Part shown: positions 1 through 8,135 of the stretch, in pieces
Numbering within the stretch: position 1 is the stretch's first letter
Layout: each line of letters opens with the position of its first letter
NCBI RefSeq assembly: GCF_035712445.1
Contig: NZ_DASTAT010000135.1
Span: forward strand, 1-43,311
Direction of reading: 5' to 3'
DNA from: Oligoflexus sp.
Lineage (GTDB): Bacteria > Bdellovibrionota_B > Oligoflexia > Oligoflexales > Oligoflexaceae
Length of the DNA stretch: 43,311 nt
Made by a program: the position numbers and the translations under genes
Notes under the pieces: generated by a model
The model's database searches: none
What the model was told of the DNA's origin: nothing
What the model saw: only the letters and a program-made list of their open reading frames with translations

Positions 1-797
1 GCGAAGAGGCAGCTTAATCCATGACTGACGGAAACCATGATGAGCCAGCCGCGATTCATCACCCAGCGGCCTGTTTCACCTGGAATCCAATCAATTCCCG
101 TTGCCTGGATCCCAAACTGATAGGCGACGTAGGTGATAAGATAGACGACATAGATCATATACGTCGTGCTGCGGAATGAGAGTGCCAGAAAGAAGTTGTA
201 GAGGATCAGGACGACGATGCAGCCATAGAGAAGACCAAGGACAAGATTATCGCGGCGCGTGTAGTTTTCAAAATGCCGACTGTCCCAAAGGAAAAGGCTG
301 ACGACGAAGGTGCTTTTATTCTGGAGCTTCAGCACATAATCATTCACGCCGGGCTTCAGATGAATGGGGTAGGCGGGATAGCGGAAAGCTTCCGTGCGAT
401 TCTCATAAGGGATTTCATCCCCCAGCGTTTCCTCTTTCAGGGATCCGTCCGCCGCCGTTTGGTAAAGCGTCATGGTATCGAGCATCGGATAGCGATTTTC
501 AAGGATGAGGTCTTTGGCGTCGGCCCCTTTATTATCAATGGACAGTTTGATCCAGAAGTTGGCGTTGGGGTTATTCAGCCCCGGAAAATCCCGGGTCGCG
601 GCTTTGAATTCCGCATCGTGGCGACCTGAACGGATATCTTCGAGGGTCAGCTGCTTCGTCTGATCTTCAAGAATCAGGACATGGCGGCCCAGCAAAAGTT
701 CGCGGACGTCACCGCTCTCGATTTCAGGCACGCCTGCGAAGACAGGGACGGTCAGGAACAGAAGCAGAATGAGGGACCAACTTCGAAACATTCGCAT
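1..797 (-). CDS. 7TMR-DISM membrane sensor protein, 5' part only (runs off the left edge)
   Basis: The reading frame is open from ATG at 797 to the window edge (265 codons). An AAGGTGG ribosome binding site lies just upstream, and a second in-frame ATG sits at 791. The product starts with a signal peptide (MRMFRSWSLILLLFLTVPVFA). A beta-rich extracytoplasmic domain follows at about residues 30-180, with the features of 7TMR-DISMED2: a FWIKLSIDNKG strand, then LILENRYPMLDTMTLY and later YVLKLQNKS. The first helices of a 7TM-7TMR-DISM region then begin (NLVLGLLYGCIVVLILYNFF). Family knowledge: these are ligand-sensing membrane modules, usually fused to a cytoplasmic kinase, cyclase or GGDEF domain. 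The output domain lies outside the window, so the signalling type is unknown. The same input module occurs in the kinase at 30009-32825. Confidence 0.85.
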   Translation of the reverse strand, partial: MRMFRSWSLILLLFLTVPVFAGVPEIESGDVRELLLGRHVLILEDQTKQLTLEDIRSGRHDAEFKAATRDFPGLNNPNANFWIKLSIDNKGADAKDLILENRYPMLDTMTLYQTAADGSLKEETLGDEIPYENRTEAFRYPAYPIHLKPGVNDYVLKLQNKSTFVVSLFLWDSRHFENYTRRDNLVLGLLYGCIVVLILYNFFLALSFRSTTYMIYVVYLITYVAYQFGIQATGIDWIPGETGRWVMNRGWLIMVSVSHGLSCLF

Positions 798-824
798 GGC
801 AAGCCACCTTCTTTTTCCTAAGGG

Positions 825-841
825 ATTGTCACAATAGTATA
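825..841 (-). promoter_or_regulatory. Possible -10 box with an overlapping inverted repeat, upstream of the 7TMR-DISM gene
   Basis: On the minus strand a TATACT hexamer (836-841) lies about 38 bases ahead of the ATG at 797. Immediately downstream is the inverted repeat ATTGT-C-ACAAT (825-835), where the transcription start would fall. No good -35 box is visible. Promoter plus operator is an inference from position and symmetry only. Confidence 0.3.
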
Positions 842-944
842 CCTCATGCCCCTGGCTCTTATGGCTGCGCGGTCGGGAAATTCTTACTTTTTTAGAAATT
901 TTGCCGATAAGGGGAGGGCCCCTTCCGTAAAGGACATGATGAAT

Positions 945-1979
945 ATGCGTAAGATCCTGATATTGATGGCTTATGTTGGCGCAGCGTGCACCCCCGAAAA
1001 AACCAATCCCAAGGGTCAGGAGCGGGTAGCCGTAGCCCCTATCACTGAGGACGCCAAGGGAACAGACCAGGTCGTGGTCATACCGCCTCATGGGGATCCC
1101 CCCGCGCCGCCCATAAGCGAACCTACAAAACCAGCGGTCACGCAAGGCCCGGAAGCCGGAAATTTGAACGTGCAGTGGGTCGCTGGAGCGGCCAACTGCA
1201 ATCAGGATAACAATGGAGCGCTGCAGGTCCATGCGTACAATAAAAATCTGACCATTCTGCGGCAGAACAAATGCGTGAACTTTGAAGCGCCATTTATTTA
1301 TCTGATCTTTGGCGCCCAGAAAGCGCTTTTGATTGATACCGGGGCGACGGCATCGGCCACCACCTTTCCTTTGGCTGCAACGGTGGAGAATCTTCTGGTG
1401 GAGCATTACGGAGCTGCGCAGAGAGCTCAGATCATGCTGATCGTAGCGCACAGTCACGCGCATGGTGATCATCGCGCAGCGGATGCGCAATTCACAGGGC
1501 GCGCGAACACCACCGTGGTCGGGACGAGCCAGGCGGCGGTGATGAGTTTCTTCGGTATTACCAATTGGCCCAATTCGGTCGCCAATTATGATTTGGGCGG
1601 TCGCATGATCCAGGCGATTCCTATTCCCGGGCATGAGCCGAGCAGCCTCGCGTTTTATGATGCGCAGACCGGGATACTTTTTACCGGCGACACGCTTTAT
1701 CCCGGACGCCTTTACATTCAGGATTGGGAAGTCTATCGAGCCAGCGTCGCTCGCTTGCAGGCCTTTGCGAATGGCAAGACCATCACGCATGTTCTGGGGG
1801 CCCATGTGGAAATTTCCAAGACGCCCGGTCAGGATTATCCCGCTGGTTCGACCTTTCAGCCGGATGAGCATGTCCTTCAGCTGAAGAAGGAGGCCCTCAC
1901 CCTTTTGGACGCTGAGCTGAAAAATATCGGGCCCACCCCGATGCGCAAGGTTTTGGATGAGTTCATCATCAGTCCCTGA
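945..1979 (+). CDS. Metallo-beta-lactamase-fold hydrolase, putative lipoprotein
   Basis: The 344-residue product carries the complete MBL metal-site motif: H171-A-H173-G-D175-H176, then H230 (GHEP), D249 (FTGDT) and H287 (GAHVE). It should therefore bind two metals and hydrolyse a substrate that I cannot name. The N-terminus MRKILILMAYVGAAC looks like a lipoprotein signal with Cys15 as the lipidation site, although glycine at -3 is not the usual lipobox residue. A Pro-rich linker (about residues 45-75) follows. The frame is open upstream to ATG 846, but AGGA at 931-934 and the signal sequence favour ATG 945 (939 is also possible). The gene ends inside a 20-bp tandem repeat. The family is broad (lactamases, lactonases, glyoxalase II, phosphodiesterases) and the substrate cannot be read from the sequence. 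Confidence 0.85.
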   Translation: MRKILILMAYVGAACTPEKTNPKGQERVAVAPITEDAKGTDQVVVIPPHGDPPAPPISEPTKPAVTQGPEAGNLNVQWVAGAANCNQDNNGALQVHAYNKNLTILRQNKCVNFEAPFIYLIFGAQKALLIDTGATASATTFPLAATVENLLVEHYGAAQRAQIMLIVAHSHAHGDHRAADAQFTGRANTTVVGTSQAAVMSFFGITNWPNSVANYDLGGRMIQAIPIPGHEPSSLAFYDAQTGILFTGDTLYPGRLYIQDWEVYRASVARLQAFANGKTITHVLGAHVEISKTPGQDYPAGSTFQPDEHVLQLKKEALTLLDAELKNIGPTPMRKVLDEFIISP

Positions 1980-2056
1980 TGCTTCGTGAAGGGGCGTGAT
2001 GCCTCGTGAGGGGGCGTGATGCCTCGCGAGGGGGCGTGATGCCTCGTAAGGGAGAG
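1977..2056. repeat. Tandem repeat, four copies of a 20-bp unit
   Basis: The consensus unit TGATGCCTCGTGAGGGGGCG occurs at 1977-1996, 1997-2016, 2017-2036 and 2037-2056. The middle copies are nearly identical and the first and last have diverged by a few bases. The first unit contains the TGA stop of the upstream hydrolase gene, and the array ends 66 bases before the ABC transporter start. The unit is not a multiple of three, so it is unlikely to be coding. Confidence 0.85.
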
Positions 2057-2122
2057 CGACACGCTTGTCCCTTGCCCCAAGGCTCCCCTTTCTGTCATCG
2101 TATTCCCGCCAGGAGGAATACG

Positions 2123-3946
2123 ATGCGGCCTTATCTTCCGGAGAAACCCAAGCCTTCCCAAAACCCTTTGAGCTGGATCCGTATCCGGCAGAGCTTCACC
2201 TTTACACCGGCCACCTTTCGTCTGGCCTGGGAGTCGGCGCCGCGCTTATTTGCGTCGCTCGGTGGCCTTACGCTGATGAATGCTTTTCTGCCGCTGCTGA
2301 TTGCCTGGCTCGGCAAACTGATCATTGACGCGGTGGTTGCGGGGGATCAAAAGCTGACGCTGCAATGGGTGGCGGTGGAACTCGGACTGATTGCGGTGCA
2401 GGCCTTCAGTCAACGCGGCCTGAGTCTATGCCGTCAATTGATCGGTGGACGACTCGGCATTGATATCAATCTGCGGATTTTGAACAAGGCTCTGTCGCTG
2501 GAACTCAAGGATTTTGAAAATCCCGAGTTCTATGATCAGCTCGTACGGGCACGCCGGGAAGCGTCGTCACGACCTTTGGCCGTGGTGAGCGACAGTTTTG
2601 TGCTGATCCAGCACAGTCTGACTTTGAGCGGCTACCTCGTGCTTCTGATGCATCTGAATGTCTGGGCTGTCGGCGGACTTTTTCTGGCGGCCATGCCGGC
2701 GGCTTTATCGGAACTCTATTTTTCGACGACCACATTCTGGGCCCGCAATCGACGTTCGGCGGAATTGCGCAAGCTGAATTACCTGGAATATGTGCTGGCC
2801 AATGATTCGCATGTGAAGGAAGTGAAGCTTTTCAAACTCGGGCCGACGCTGCTGGAACGTTACCGGCAGATTGCCGAGAGCATGAATCGCGAGGATCAGC
2901 AAATCAGCCTGAAGCGTACGGGCTGGGGCTTTGGACTTTCCCTAATTGGAACGGTCGCCTTTTATCTGTGCTATGCCTGGATCGCTCTGGCCGCGGCCCT
3001 GCGAAAAATGACGCTTGGTGATCTCACGCTCTATGTCGCGGCCTTTCGCCAGGGGCAGCAGTCGTTTCAGTCGATCCTGAGCACGCTCGGCGGCATGTAC
3101 GAGAATAATCTTTATATGTCGAACCTCTTTGCGTTTCTGGCCATACCCGCCCCGCCGCGCCAACCACCCCAGGCCTTGCCTGAAGGTCATGAGGAAGGCC
3201 TGCGCTTTGAGAATGTTTCATTTCAGTATCCGGGACAGAGCGAAGCAGCCCTGCGTGATATCAATCTTTTCATACCCAAGGGGCAAAGTCTGGCGCTGGT
3301 CGGGCACAACGGTGCGGGAAAAACCACATTCATCAAGCTTCTGACGCGACTCTATCAGCCGACGCGCGGGCGCATACTTTTGGATGGTCGCGACCTTCAG
3401 GACTGGGATGAGGACGTTTTATTGAAACGCATGGCCGTCGTGTTCCAGGATTTTAATCGTTATCAAATGAGCTTTGCGGAAAATGTCGCCATGGGCAGTT
3501 TGGAGCACGGCAGCGAAAAGACGCGTATGCTGCGTGCCATCGAACACGGTGGGGCCAGTGCGGTTCTGCAGAGCCTGCCGCAGGGACTCGATACACCTTT
3601 GGGACGCTGGTTTCATGAAGGGGTGGAATTATCCGGCGGACAATGGCAGAAGATTGCACTGGCGCGAGCCTTCATGCGGGAAGAGGCGGATATCCTGGTC
3701 CTGGATGAGCCGACAGCGGCTTTGGATGCCGAAGCGGAATTTGCGGTTTTTAACAGCTTTCGGGCTTTGACGCGCGATCGCACCTCGATTCTGATTTCTC
3801 ACCGCTTCCCCACAGTACGCATGGCTGATACCATACTCGTTATCGAAGGCGGCCGAATTTTGGAACAGGGCAGCCACGATCAACTGATCGCGGCTGATGG
3901 CCTTTATGCGAAGCTCTTCGCTTTGCAAGCCAGTGGTTATGTTTGA
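2123..3946 (+). CDS. ABC transporter, fused permease and ATP-binding half-transporter
   Basis: The product (607 residues) has an N-terminal exporter-type membrane domain (about residues 45-340) followed by a nucleotide-binding domain. Visible motifs are Walker A GHNGAGKTT (394-402), Q-loop FQDF, signature LSGGQWQ from residue 503, Walker B LVLDEP with D528/E529, D-loop AALD, and switch His560 (ISHRF). All catalytic residues are present, so it should be an active ATPase working as a homodimer in the inner membrane. The substrate is unknown; lipid, peptide or drug export are all possible for this family. AGGAGG at 2111-2116 sits 6 bases before ATG 2123, so the longer open frame from 2006 is not the real start. 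The MscS-type gene follows after 18 bases, probably in the same transcript. Confidence 0.9.
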   Translation: MRPYLPEKPKPSQNPLSWIRIRQSFTFTPATFRLAWESAPRLFASLGGLTLMNAFLPLLIAWLGKLIIDAVVAGDQKLTLQWVAVELGLIAVQAFSQRGLSLCRQLIGGRLGIDINLRILNKALSLELKDFENPEFYDQLVRARREASSRPLAVVSDSFVLIQHSLTLSGYLVLLMHLNVWAVGGLFLAAMPAALSELYFSTTTFWARNRRSAELRKLNYLEYVLANDSHVKEVKLFKLGPTLLERYRQIAESMNREDQQISLKRTGWGFGLSLIGTVAFYLCYAWIALAAALRKMTLGDLTLYVAAFRQGQQSFQSILSTLGGMYENNLYMSNLFAFLAIPAPPRQPPQALPEGHEEGLRFENVSFQYPGQSEAALRDINLFIPKGQSLALVGHNGAGKTTFIKLLTRLYQPTRGRILLDGRDLQDWDEDVLLKRMAVVFQDFNRYQMSFAENVAMGSLEHGSEKTRMLRAIEHGGASAVLQSLPQGLDTPLGRWFHEGVELSGGQWQKIALARAFMREEADILVLDEPTAALDAEAEFAVFNSFRALTRDRTSILISHRFPTVRMADTILVIEGGRILEQGSHDQLIAADGLYAKLFALQASGYV

Positions 3947-3964
3947 AGTAAGGATGCGTTCATC

Positions 3965-5716
3965 ATGCTGAAGCTCTCTCGATTTTACCCTTTGGCGCTC
4001 ATGTTCCTTCTTCACTCTCTGATCATGCCGCATGCGGACGCCCAGATGGGGCGGGTCTATGCGCAGGATGTGGCACCGAAGCCGGAGACGACGGAGAATA
4101 TCGAATCCCCGCGTTATATGTTCCGGCAGTTTTTGAATATCATGAAACGCGAGGATGTGCCTGCTGCGGTCAATTTCATCGAGTTCCCCAAACGCTGGGG
4201 AAGCGATCGGCGGCAGCGCACGGCGGAGCAGCTGATTGACGTCCTGAATAAAAGGGGGCGCGTGAACCTTGCCGAACTGTCGATTGAAGCCGACGGTTTT
4301 GTGAATGACAACCAGCCGCCCGACATCGAGATCATCGGCCAGGTGATTGTGAATGGTGATGCGACGCCGATCACCCTGGTGCGGGTGGTGGAAGGCGAGC
4401 AGAAATACTGGCGTTTTGCGCCGGAGTTTATCGATCAGATCCAGGGCATGGCCGAGAAGATTCAGCAGTCGGATATCGAAGCGAATATTCCGCCGATTCT
4501 GGTGAAGCACCAGTTTCGGGGGATCAAAGTCTGGCAATGGCTGGGACTGTTTCTGGGCATCGTCGTCGCGGCTTTGATCGCGCGGATTCTGACGCTGGTC
4601 CTGATCAAATCGTTCAATCTGATCAGCCGGAGATTTACGATTGATCTGACAGCGGAGATGATGCGGGGATTCGTGCCGCCGCTTCGGATGCTGACTGGGC
4701 TCGGCGTTTTTCATCTGGCCATGGATTCTTTGGATCTGAACCTCGCGATCCGGCAGACGGTCCAGTATGGTCTGACGGTGATTTTCACGCTGGCTCTTAT
4801 CTTTCTGGCTCTGCGTTTGACGGAAGTGGGCATCGCGATGATGCGTCTGTCATTTGAAAGACAGGGACGGCCTGGATCAGCGGCGATGCTGCCGCCCACG
4901 CAGAAGGGCCTGAAGACCATTATCGTGGTCATCGGGATTATTTTCCTGCTGCGTGATCTTGGTTTCAATGTGACGGCGATAGTCGCAGGTCTTGGGGTCG
5001 GTGGTTTGGCCATTGCCTTGGCGGGTCAGAAGACGATTGAGAACCTTTTTGGTGGCGTGTCCGTGACTTTGGATCAGCCGGTGCGGGTGGGGGATTTCGG
5101 TCGCTTCGGGGATATCGTGGGAACGGTCGAGGATATTGGCTTAAGGTCGACAAGGGTCCGGACTTTGGATCGGACGATCGTGTCGATACCGAATGCTGAG
5201 TTCTCGCATATGAAGCTGGAGAACTTCGAGAAGCGGGATAAGCTGCGATGGACGACGACGATGATCCTGCGTTTTGATACGTCGGCGAATCAGCTGCGGT
5301 TTATATTGATCAAGCTGAAGGAGATGCTGATCGGGCATCCCATGGTGATGAACGATCCCGCGCGGGTGCGGTTCACGCGCTTCGTGCCTTATGGGTTCGA
5401 GATTGAGTTTTTCGCCTATATTCGCAGCACGGATTGGAATGAGTACCTGGCTGTGATTGAGGATTTGAATATAAGGATCATATTTTTGATTGAGGAGGCC
5501 GGGGCCGGTTTCGGCTTCCAGGGGGCGCCGATGATGCTGATGCCGGATGAGGCGACGCTGCGTGAGCGTAGGGCCGTGGTCGATGAGAAGATCAAGCAGA
5601 TGGAAGCGCTCGGAGGATTTCCGCTGCCCCTTTATCCGCAGGAATGGATTGAACCGCGCACGGACCTTTTGGAGTTTGGGGCCGTAAAGAAGGACACGGA
5701 TTTGGCGAGCGGGTGA
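3965..5716 (+). CDS. MscS-family mechanosensitive channel with an N-terminal periplasmic domain
   Basis: This 583-residue protein has a signal peptide (MLKLSRFYPLALMFLLHSLIM), a soluble domain at about residues 45-175, then several hydrophobic helices and the MscS pore and beta domain. The pore-lining signature is clear: GLGVGGLAIALAGQKTIENL, then FGGVSVTLDQPVRVGDF and EDIGLRSTRVRTLD. The family forms heptameric channels in the inner membrane that open under tension and release solutes during osmotic down-shock. At about twice the length of E. coli MscS it belongs with the larger, multi-helix members. TAAGGA at 3949-3954 provides a ribosome binding site. It lies 18 bases after the ABC transporter and converges on the flavoprotein gene at 5817. 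Confidence 0.92.
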   Translation: MLKLSRFYPLALMFLLHSLIMPHADAQMGRVYAQDVAPKPETTENIESPRYMFRQFLNIMKREDVPAAVNFIEFPKRWGSDRRQRTAEQLIDVLNKRGRVNLAELSIEADGFVNDNQPPDIEIIGQVIVNGDATPITLVRVVEGEQKYWRFAPEFIDQIQGMAEKIQQSDIEANIPPILVKHQFRGIKVWQWLGLFLGIVVAALIARILTLVLIKSFNLISRRFTIDLTAEMMRGFVPPLRMLTGLGVFHLAMDSLDLNLAIRQTVQYGLTVIFTLALIFLALRLTEVGIAMMRLSFERQGRPGSAAMLPPTQKGLKTIIVVIGIIFLLRDLGFNVTAIVAGLGVGGLAIALAGQKTIENLFGGVSVTLDQPVRVGDFGRFGDIVGTVEDIGLRSTRVRTLDRTIVSIPNAEFSHMKLENFEKRDKLRWTTTMILRFDTSANQLRFILIKLKEMLIGHPMVMNDPARVRFTRFVPYGFEIEFFAYIRSTDWNEYLAVIEDLNIRIIFLIEEAGAGFGFQGAPMMLMPDEATLRERRAVVDEKIKQMEALGGFPLPLYPQEWIEPRTDLLEFGAVKKDTDLASG

Positions 5717-5787
5717 CCCCGCCGCGCGGGGTTAACGTAAGAGGCGGCAAGAGGCGGCCGGTGACCCCGCTGCGCGGGGTGACGTAA
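5712..5787. repeat. Two direct copies of a palindromic, REP-like element between convergent genes
   Basis: The 17-base palindrome ACCCCGC-NGC-GCGGGGT (7-bp stem, 3-base loop) occurs at 5716-5732 (loop CGC) and 5764-5780 (loop TGC). Each copy is set in a longer direct repeat that begins GGTGACCCCGC and ends ACGTAAG. Between them lies a 10-bp tandem duplication, AAGAGGCGGC (5739-5748 and 5749-5758). The element starts inside the stop codon of the MscS gene. The stems could end transcription from both convergent genes, but no T-run follows either one, so a repetitive extragenic palindrome is an equally good reading. Confidence 0.75.
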
Positions 5788-5816
5788 GGAGTGGAGGTTG
5801 GCCTCGAGCGAGACAA

Positions 5817-6587
5817 TCACTCGCCAAACGACTCCAGCATAATATGCGGATCCGGAACGCCCTTCTTCTGCAGAAAGCTGACGACCATTTTCATCATCGC
5901 ATCGGGTCCGCAGGTCATATAGGTGGCATCTTCATAGGTGCCTTCGCAGACGCCTTCCATCATCGCTTCATCAGGACGGCCGTGCAGGAAACCTTCGCCG
6001 CGCGCATCTTCGCGGGTCAATGTTGTGAACACGCGGATGCCGGGAACTTTCTGCAAAGCCTCAAGGTCTTTCCAGCAGATCAGGTCTTCCTTCGAACGAT
6101 AGGCGACGAGAAGAGTCATCTTCTCGGGCGAACCCTCCTGGCCCAGAGTTTCCGCATAGGCGCGCAGAATACTGACGAAAGGCGTGACGCCGCTGCCGGC
6201 TCCGACCATGACGAGCTGCTGTCTGCAGCGTGCAGGATCCCAGGTGAAACGGCCGATAGGGCCGCGGGCCTTGAGCACAGAACCCGCGATGACCTTGTCG
6301 CAGAAATGATTGCTCACAAGTCCACCGACCACGCGCTTGATCGTGACGGCCGCAAAGCCTTGCTGATTCGGCGAGCTGCTCATCGTGTACGAACGCGCAA
6401 CAGGTCGTTCGCTGATATCATCGAAACGGAAGGTCAAGTACTGACCGGCAATATAATCGAAGGGACAGGAGCCCTCGTCAGCGTCTTCCATCAGAAAGGT
6501 TTTCGTATCCCAGGTTTCATCAATGACCTGGGTGACTTTCAAATTCATCCAGCCTTTCTTGCGACGGGGGGCAGCAGTCTCTTGCAT
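5817..6587 (-). CDS. FAD/NAD(P)-binding oxidoreductase of the ferredoxin-NADP reductase type
   Basis: The 256-residue product has the two-domain FNR layout. The flavin-binding barrel shows VARSYTMSSSP, the R-S-Y-T motif that contacts FAD. The nucleotide-binding domain shows GAGSGVTPFVSILRAY and ends near MTCGPDAMMKMV and LESFGE. It should pass electrons between NAD(P)H and a protein partner or small acceptor. Related reductases (Hcr/BenC/Hmp type) often carry a plant-type 2Fe-2S domain after the ESFG sequence; here the protein stops exactly there, so any iron-sulfur partner must be separate. The start is taken as ATG 6587 with AAAGGA upstream; the frame stays open to 6659 but without a better signal. 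A terminator for the upstream lipoprotein gene (6709-6745) implies its own promoter. Confidence 0.88.
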   Translation of the reverse strand: MQETAAPRRKKGWMNLKVTQVIDETWDTKTFLMEDADEGSCPFDYIAGQYLTFRFDDISERPVARSYTMSSSPNQQGFAAVTIKRVVGGLVSNHFCDKVIAGSVLKARGPIGRFTWDPARCRQQLVMVGAGSGVTPFVSILRAYAETLGQEGSPEKMTLLVAYRSKEDLICWKDLEALQKVPGIRVFTTLTREDARGEGFLHGRPDEAMMEGVCEGTYEDATYMTCGPDAMMKMVVSFLQKKGVPDPHIMLESFGE

Positions 6588-6708
6588 GGGATTGTGTCCT
6601 TTTTCTAGGCATATATGACTGAGACAGCGGACTATAAACAATTTTGCCGGGTGGGGCAAGGGCGCTGCGCACGGGCCCTGGAATGGCTTTCCGCTTTGGT
6701 AGGGGACG

Positions 6709-6745
6709 AAAAAAAAGAGCCCCGGAACCCGAAGGTTCCAGGGCC
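6709..6745 (-). terminator. Rho-independent terminator after the 6762-7796 lipoprotein gene
   Basis: Read on the minus strand, an 11-bp stem GCCCTGGAACC / GGTTCCGGGGC closes a TTCG tetraloop and is followed by TC and eight T residues. It begins about 17 bases after the stop codon of the lipoprotein gene. Confidence 0.92.
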
Positions 6746-6761
6746 GGAAGCTCGCAAAACT

Positions 6762-7796
6762 TCAACGGTCCGGGTACGGCTGCAGGGTGAGCTGCAGACT
6801 GCGGGTGCGATCACGCTCGACCGGGAAGCTCGAAACCTCCTGATTCTCGAGGTAAAAAGCCCCTAGTTCCGTGGAGTCATAGTAACCGTTGCTGTTCTCG
6901 TCCAGGAAAGCAAAGACATAGTAGGAAGCCACTGCGAGGCTCGGGGTCACATATTCCGCGCTATACTCCTGACCATGAATCAAAAGCAGATTGCTGCTGA
7001 AGCTCAGGTCATAAAGAGGTTTTGATTCGATATCCGGCGTTTTGAGCAGGAAAATACGCACATCACGGTTGGCCGGGACGAAATCGTCAGGCGACACATT
7101 CAGGCGCAGACGAATCCGGGCATTGGTCGTTGGTTCGCTGCCGGGTTTTTTGAAGAGCTGGTCAATATAGATATTGATCACTTCAGGCAGCTGATTGGGT
7201 TTCACCACAACCCTTTTGGCCCCCGACAGAGCCCCATACACACCCACAGGCGCATCGCCGACCAGGATCATTCCATCCATCGGATAAGGCGTCGGCTGCG
7301 TATCGTCGGTCGTGAAATAGGCGCGGAAATAATATTCGCCCGGCGCCAGGTACATTTCCTCGCGATCGCTGGAGTTTGGGCGACTCGCGTCAAATCCGGC
7401 AATGCGGATGTTGGCGGCGGGTGAGCCGCTGAACTGCGCATTTTCAAAGGCTTCGATGACGAGCGTGCGATTGACCCCCAAATTTTCCTGCAGTGAATAG
7501 TGAGCAAAAACGTTCAGAATCTGGCAGTCACGGCCCCGGCAGTTGCTCTGCCAGCTGTAATCCGGCCGATCCGGGGCGCCCTGCGTGCCAGGTCGATAGC
7601 CACAGAGACGTGATGTGTCACCGGATGCACTGCATTTGACGTACTCATAGGTTCCGGAATCAGGATTGGTTTCCCAGGTGCCATACTCATACTCAACTTT
7701 TTGTTCGTCTTCGGGCGTGTCATCCAGAACAACAGCGCAGCCGGGAAGCAGGACGAGAAAGCTCAGGGTCGCTAAAAGCTTGCGGACAAGTAGCAT
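6762..7796 (-). CDS. Lipoprotein of unknown function
   Basis: I do not recognise the family. The 344-residue product starts with a lipoprotein signal ending LLPGC, so it should be anchored in a membrane, probably the outer one. After an acidic stretch comes a cysteine-containing segment (CSASGDTSRLC, then CRGRDCQ), followed by a beta-rich body. Phrases such as APGEYYFRAYF and the acidic loop DENSNGYYDSTE recall the Ig-like and Ca-binding loops of secreted bacterial surface proteins. The start is ATG 7796, because GGAGGA lies 8-13 bases before it and inside the longer open frame that starts at 7817. It is followed by a strong terminator and so forms a single-gene transcript. The function is unknown. 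Confidence 0.8.
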   Translation of the reverse strand: MLLVRKLLATLSFLVLLPGCAVVLDDTPEDEQKVEYEYGTWETNPDSGTYEYVKCSASGDTSRLCGYRPGTQGAPDRPDYSWQSNCRGRDCQILNVFAHYSLQENLGVNRTLVIEAFENAQFSGSPAANIRIAGFDASRPNSSDREEMYLAPGEYYFRAYFTTDDTQPTPYPMDGMILVGDAPVGVYGALSGAKRVVVKPNQLPEVINIYIDQLFKKPGSEPTTNARIRLRLNVSPDDFVPANRDVRIFLLKTPDIESKPLYDLSFSSNLLLIHGQEYSAEYVTPSLAVASYYVFAFLDENSNGYYDSTELGAFYLENQEVSSFPVERDRTRSLQLTLQPYPDR

Positions 7797-8135
7797 GAAG
7801 TGAGTCCTCCGAATCATGGATGTGAAGCCCAGTCACTGGAGCGAATCCCGTGCCACAGAATGAAAAGCTTTCAAGGCCTTGGCGCGCAAGCGAGCGAGGA
7901 TTTTCGTGGACAGCAAAATATCATTTTGACAGACTTGAAGGCAGCACAGTTGTGAGCATCCGGTGACAGCTGCAGAAACAGGAATGTAACTGCGTCGTAT
8001 TTGCGTTTGTTGGGGGCGTGCATCCACGCTGAATCGCTACCAAAAAAACGGCTGACACTTGCGACGAGTCAAGGTATCTGTAACGATCACCCATGATGCG
8101 GTGTAGTCTGCTTTAATAGAAGGAATGGAGCCCCC
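7797..8135. other. Divergent intergenic region (lipoprotein gene / secDF)
   Basis: This 339-bp stretch separates the divergent lipoprotein gene and secDF and must hold both promoters. Near secDF there is TTGCGA (8059-8064) and TAACGA (8081-8086) with a 16-base spacer, a weak sigma-70-like pair, and a GGAATGGAG ribosome binding site before ATG 8136. No yajC, riboswitch or convincing small gene was found. A 64-codon minus-strand frame here has no ribosome binding site or recognisable product. Confidence 0.5.

Noticed and set aside
3629..4714. 361-codon minus-strand open frame
   Set aside because: It is antisense to the ABC transporter and MscS genes, has a His/Arg/Gln-rich shadow composition and crosses two well-supported genes.
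7833..8027. Possible small gene (yajC) upstream of secDF
   Set aside because: The only frame is on the opposite strand, lacks a membrane helix and shows no YajC features.
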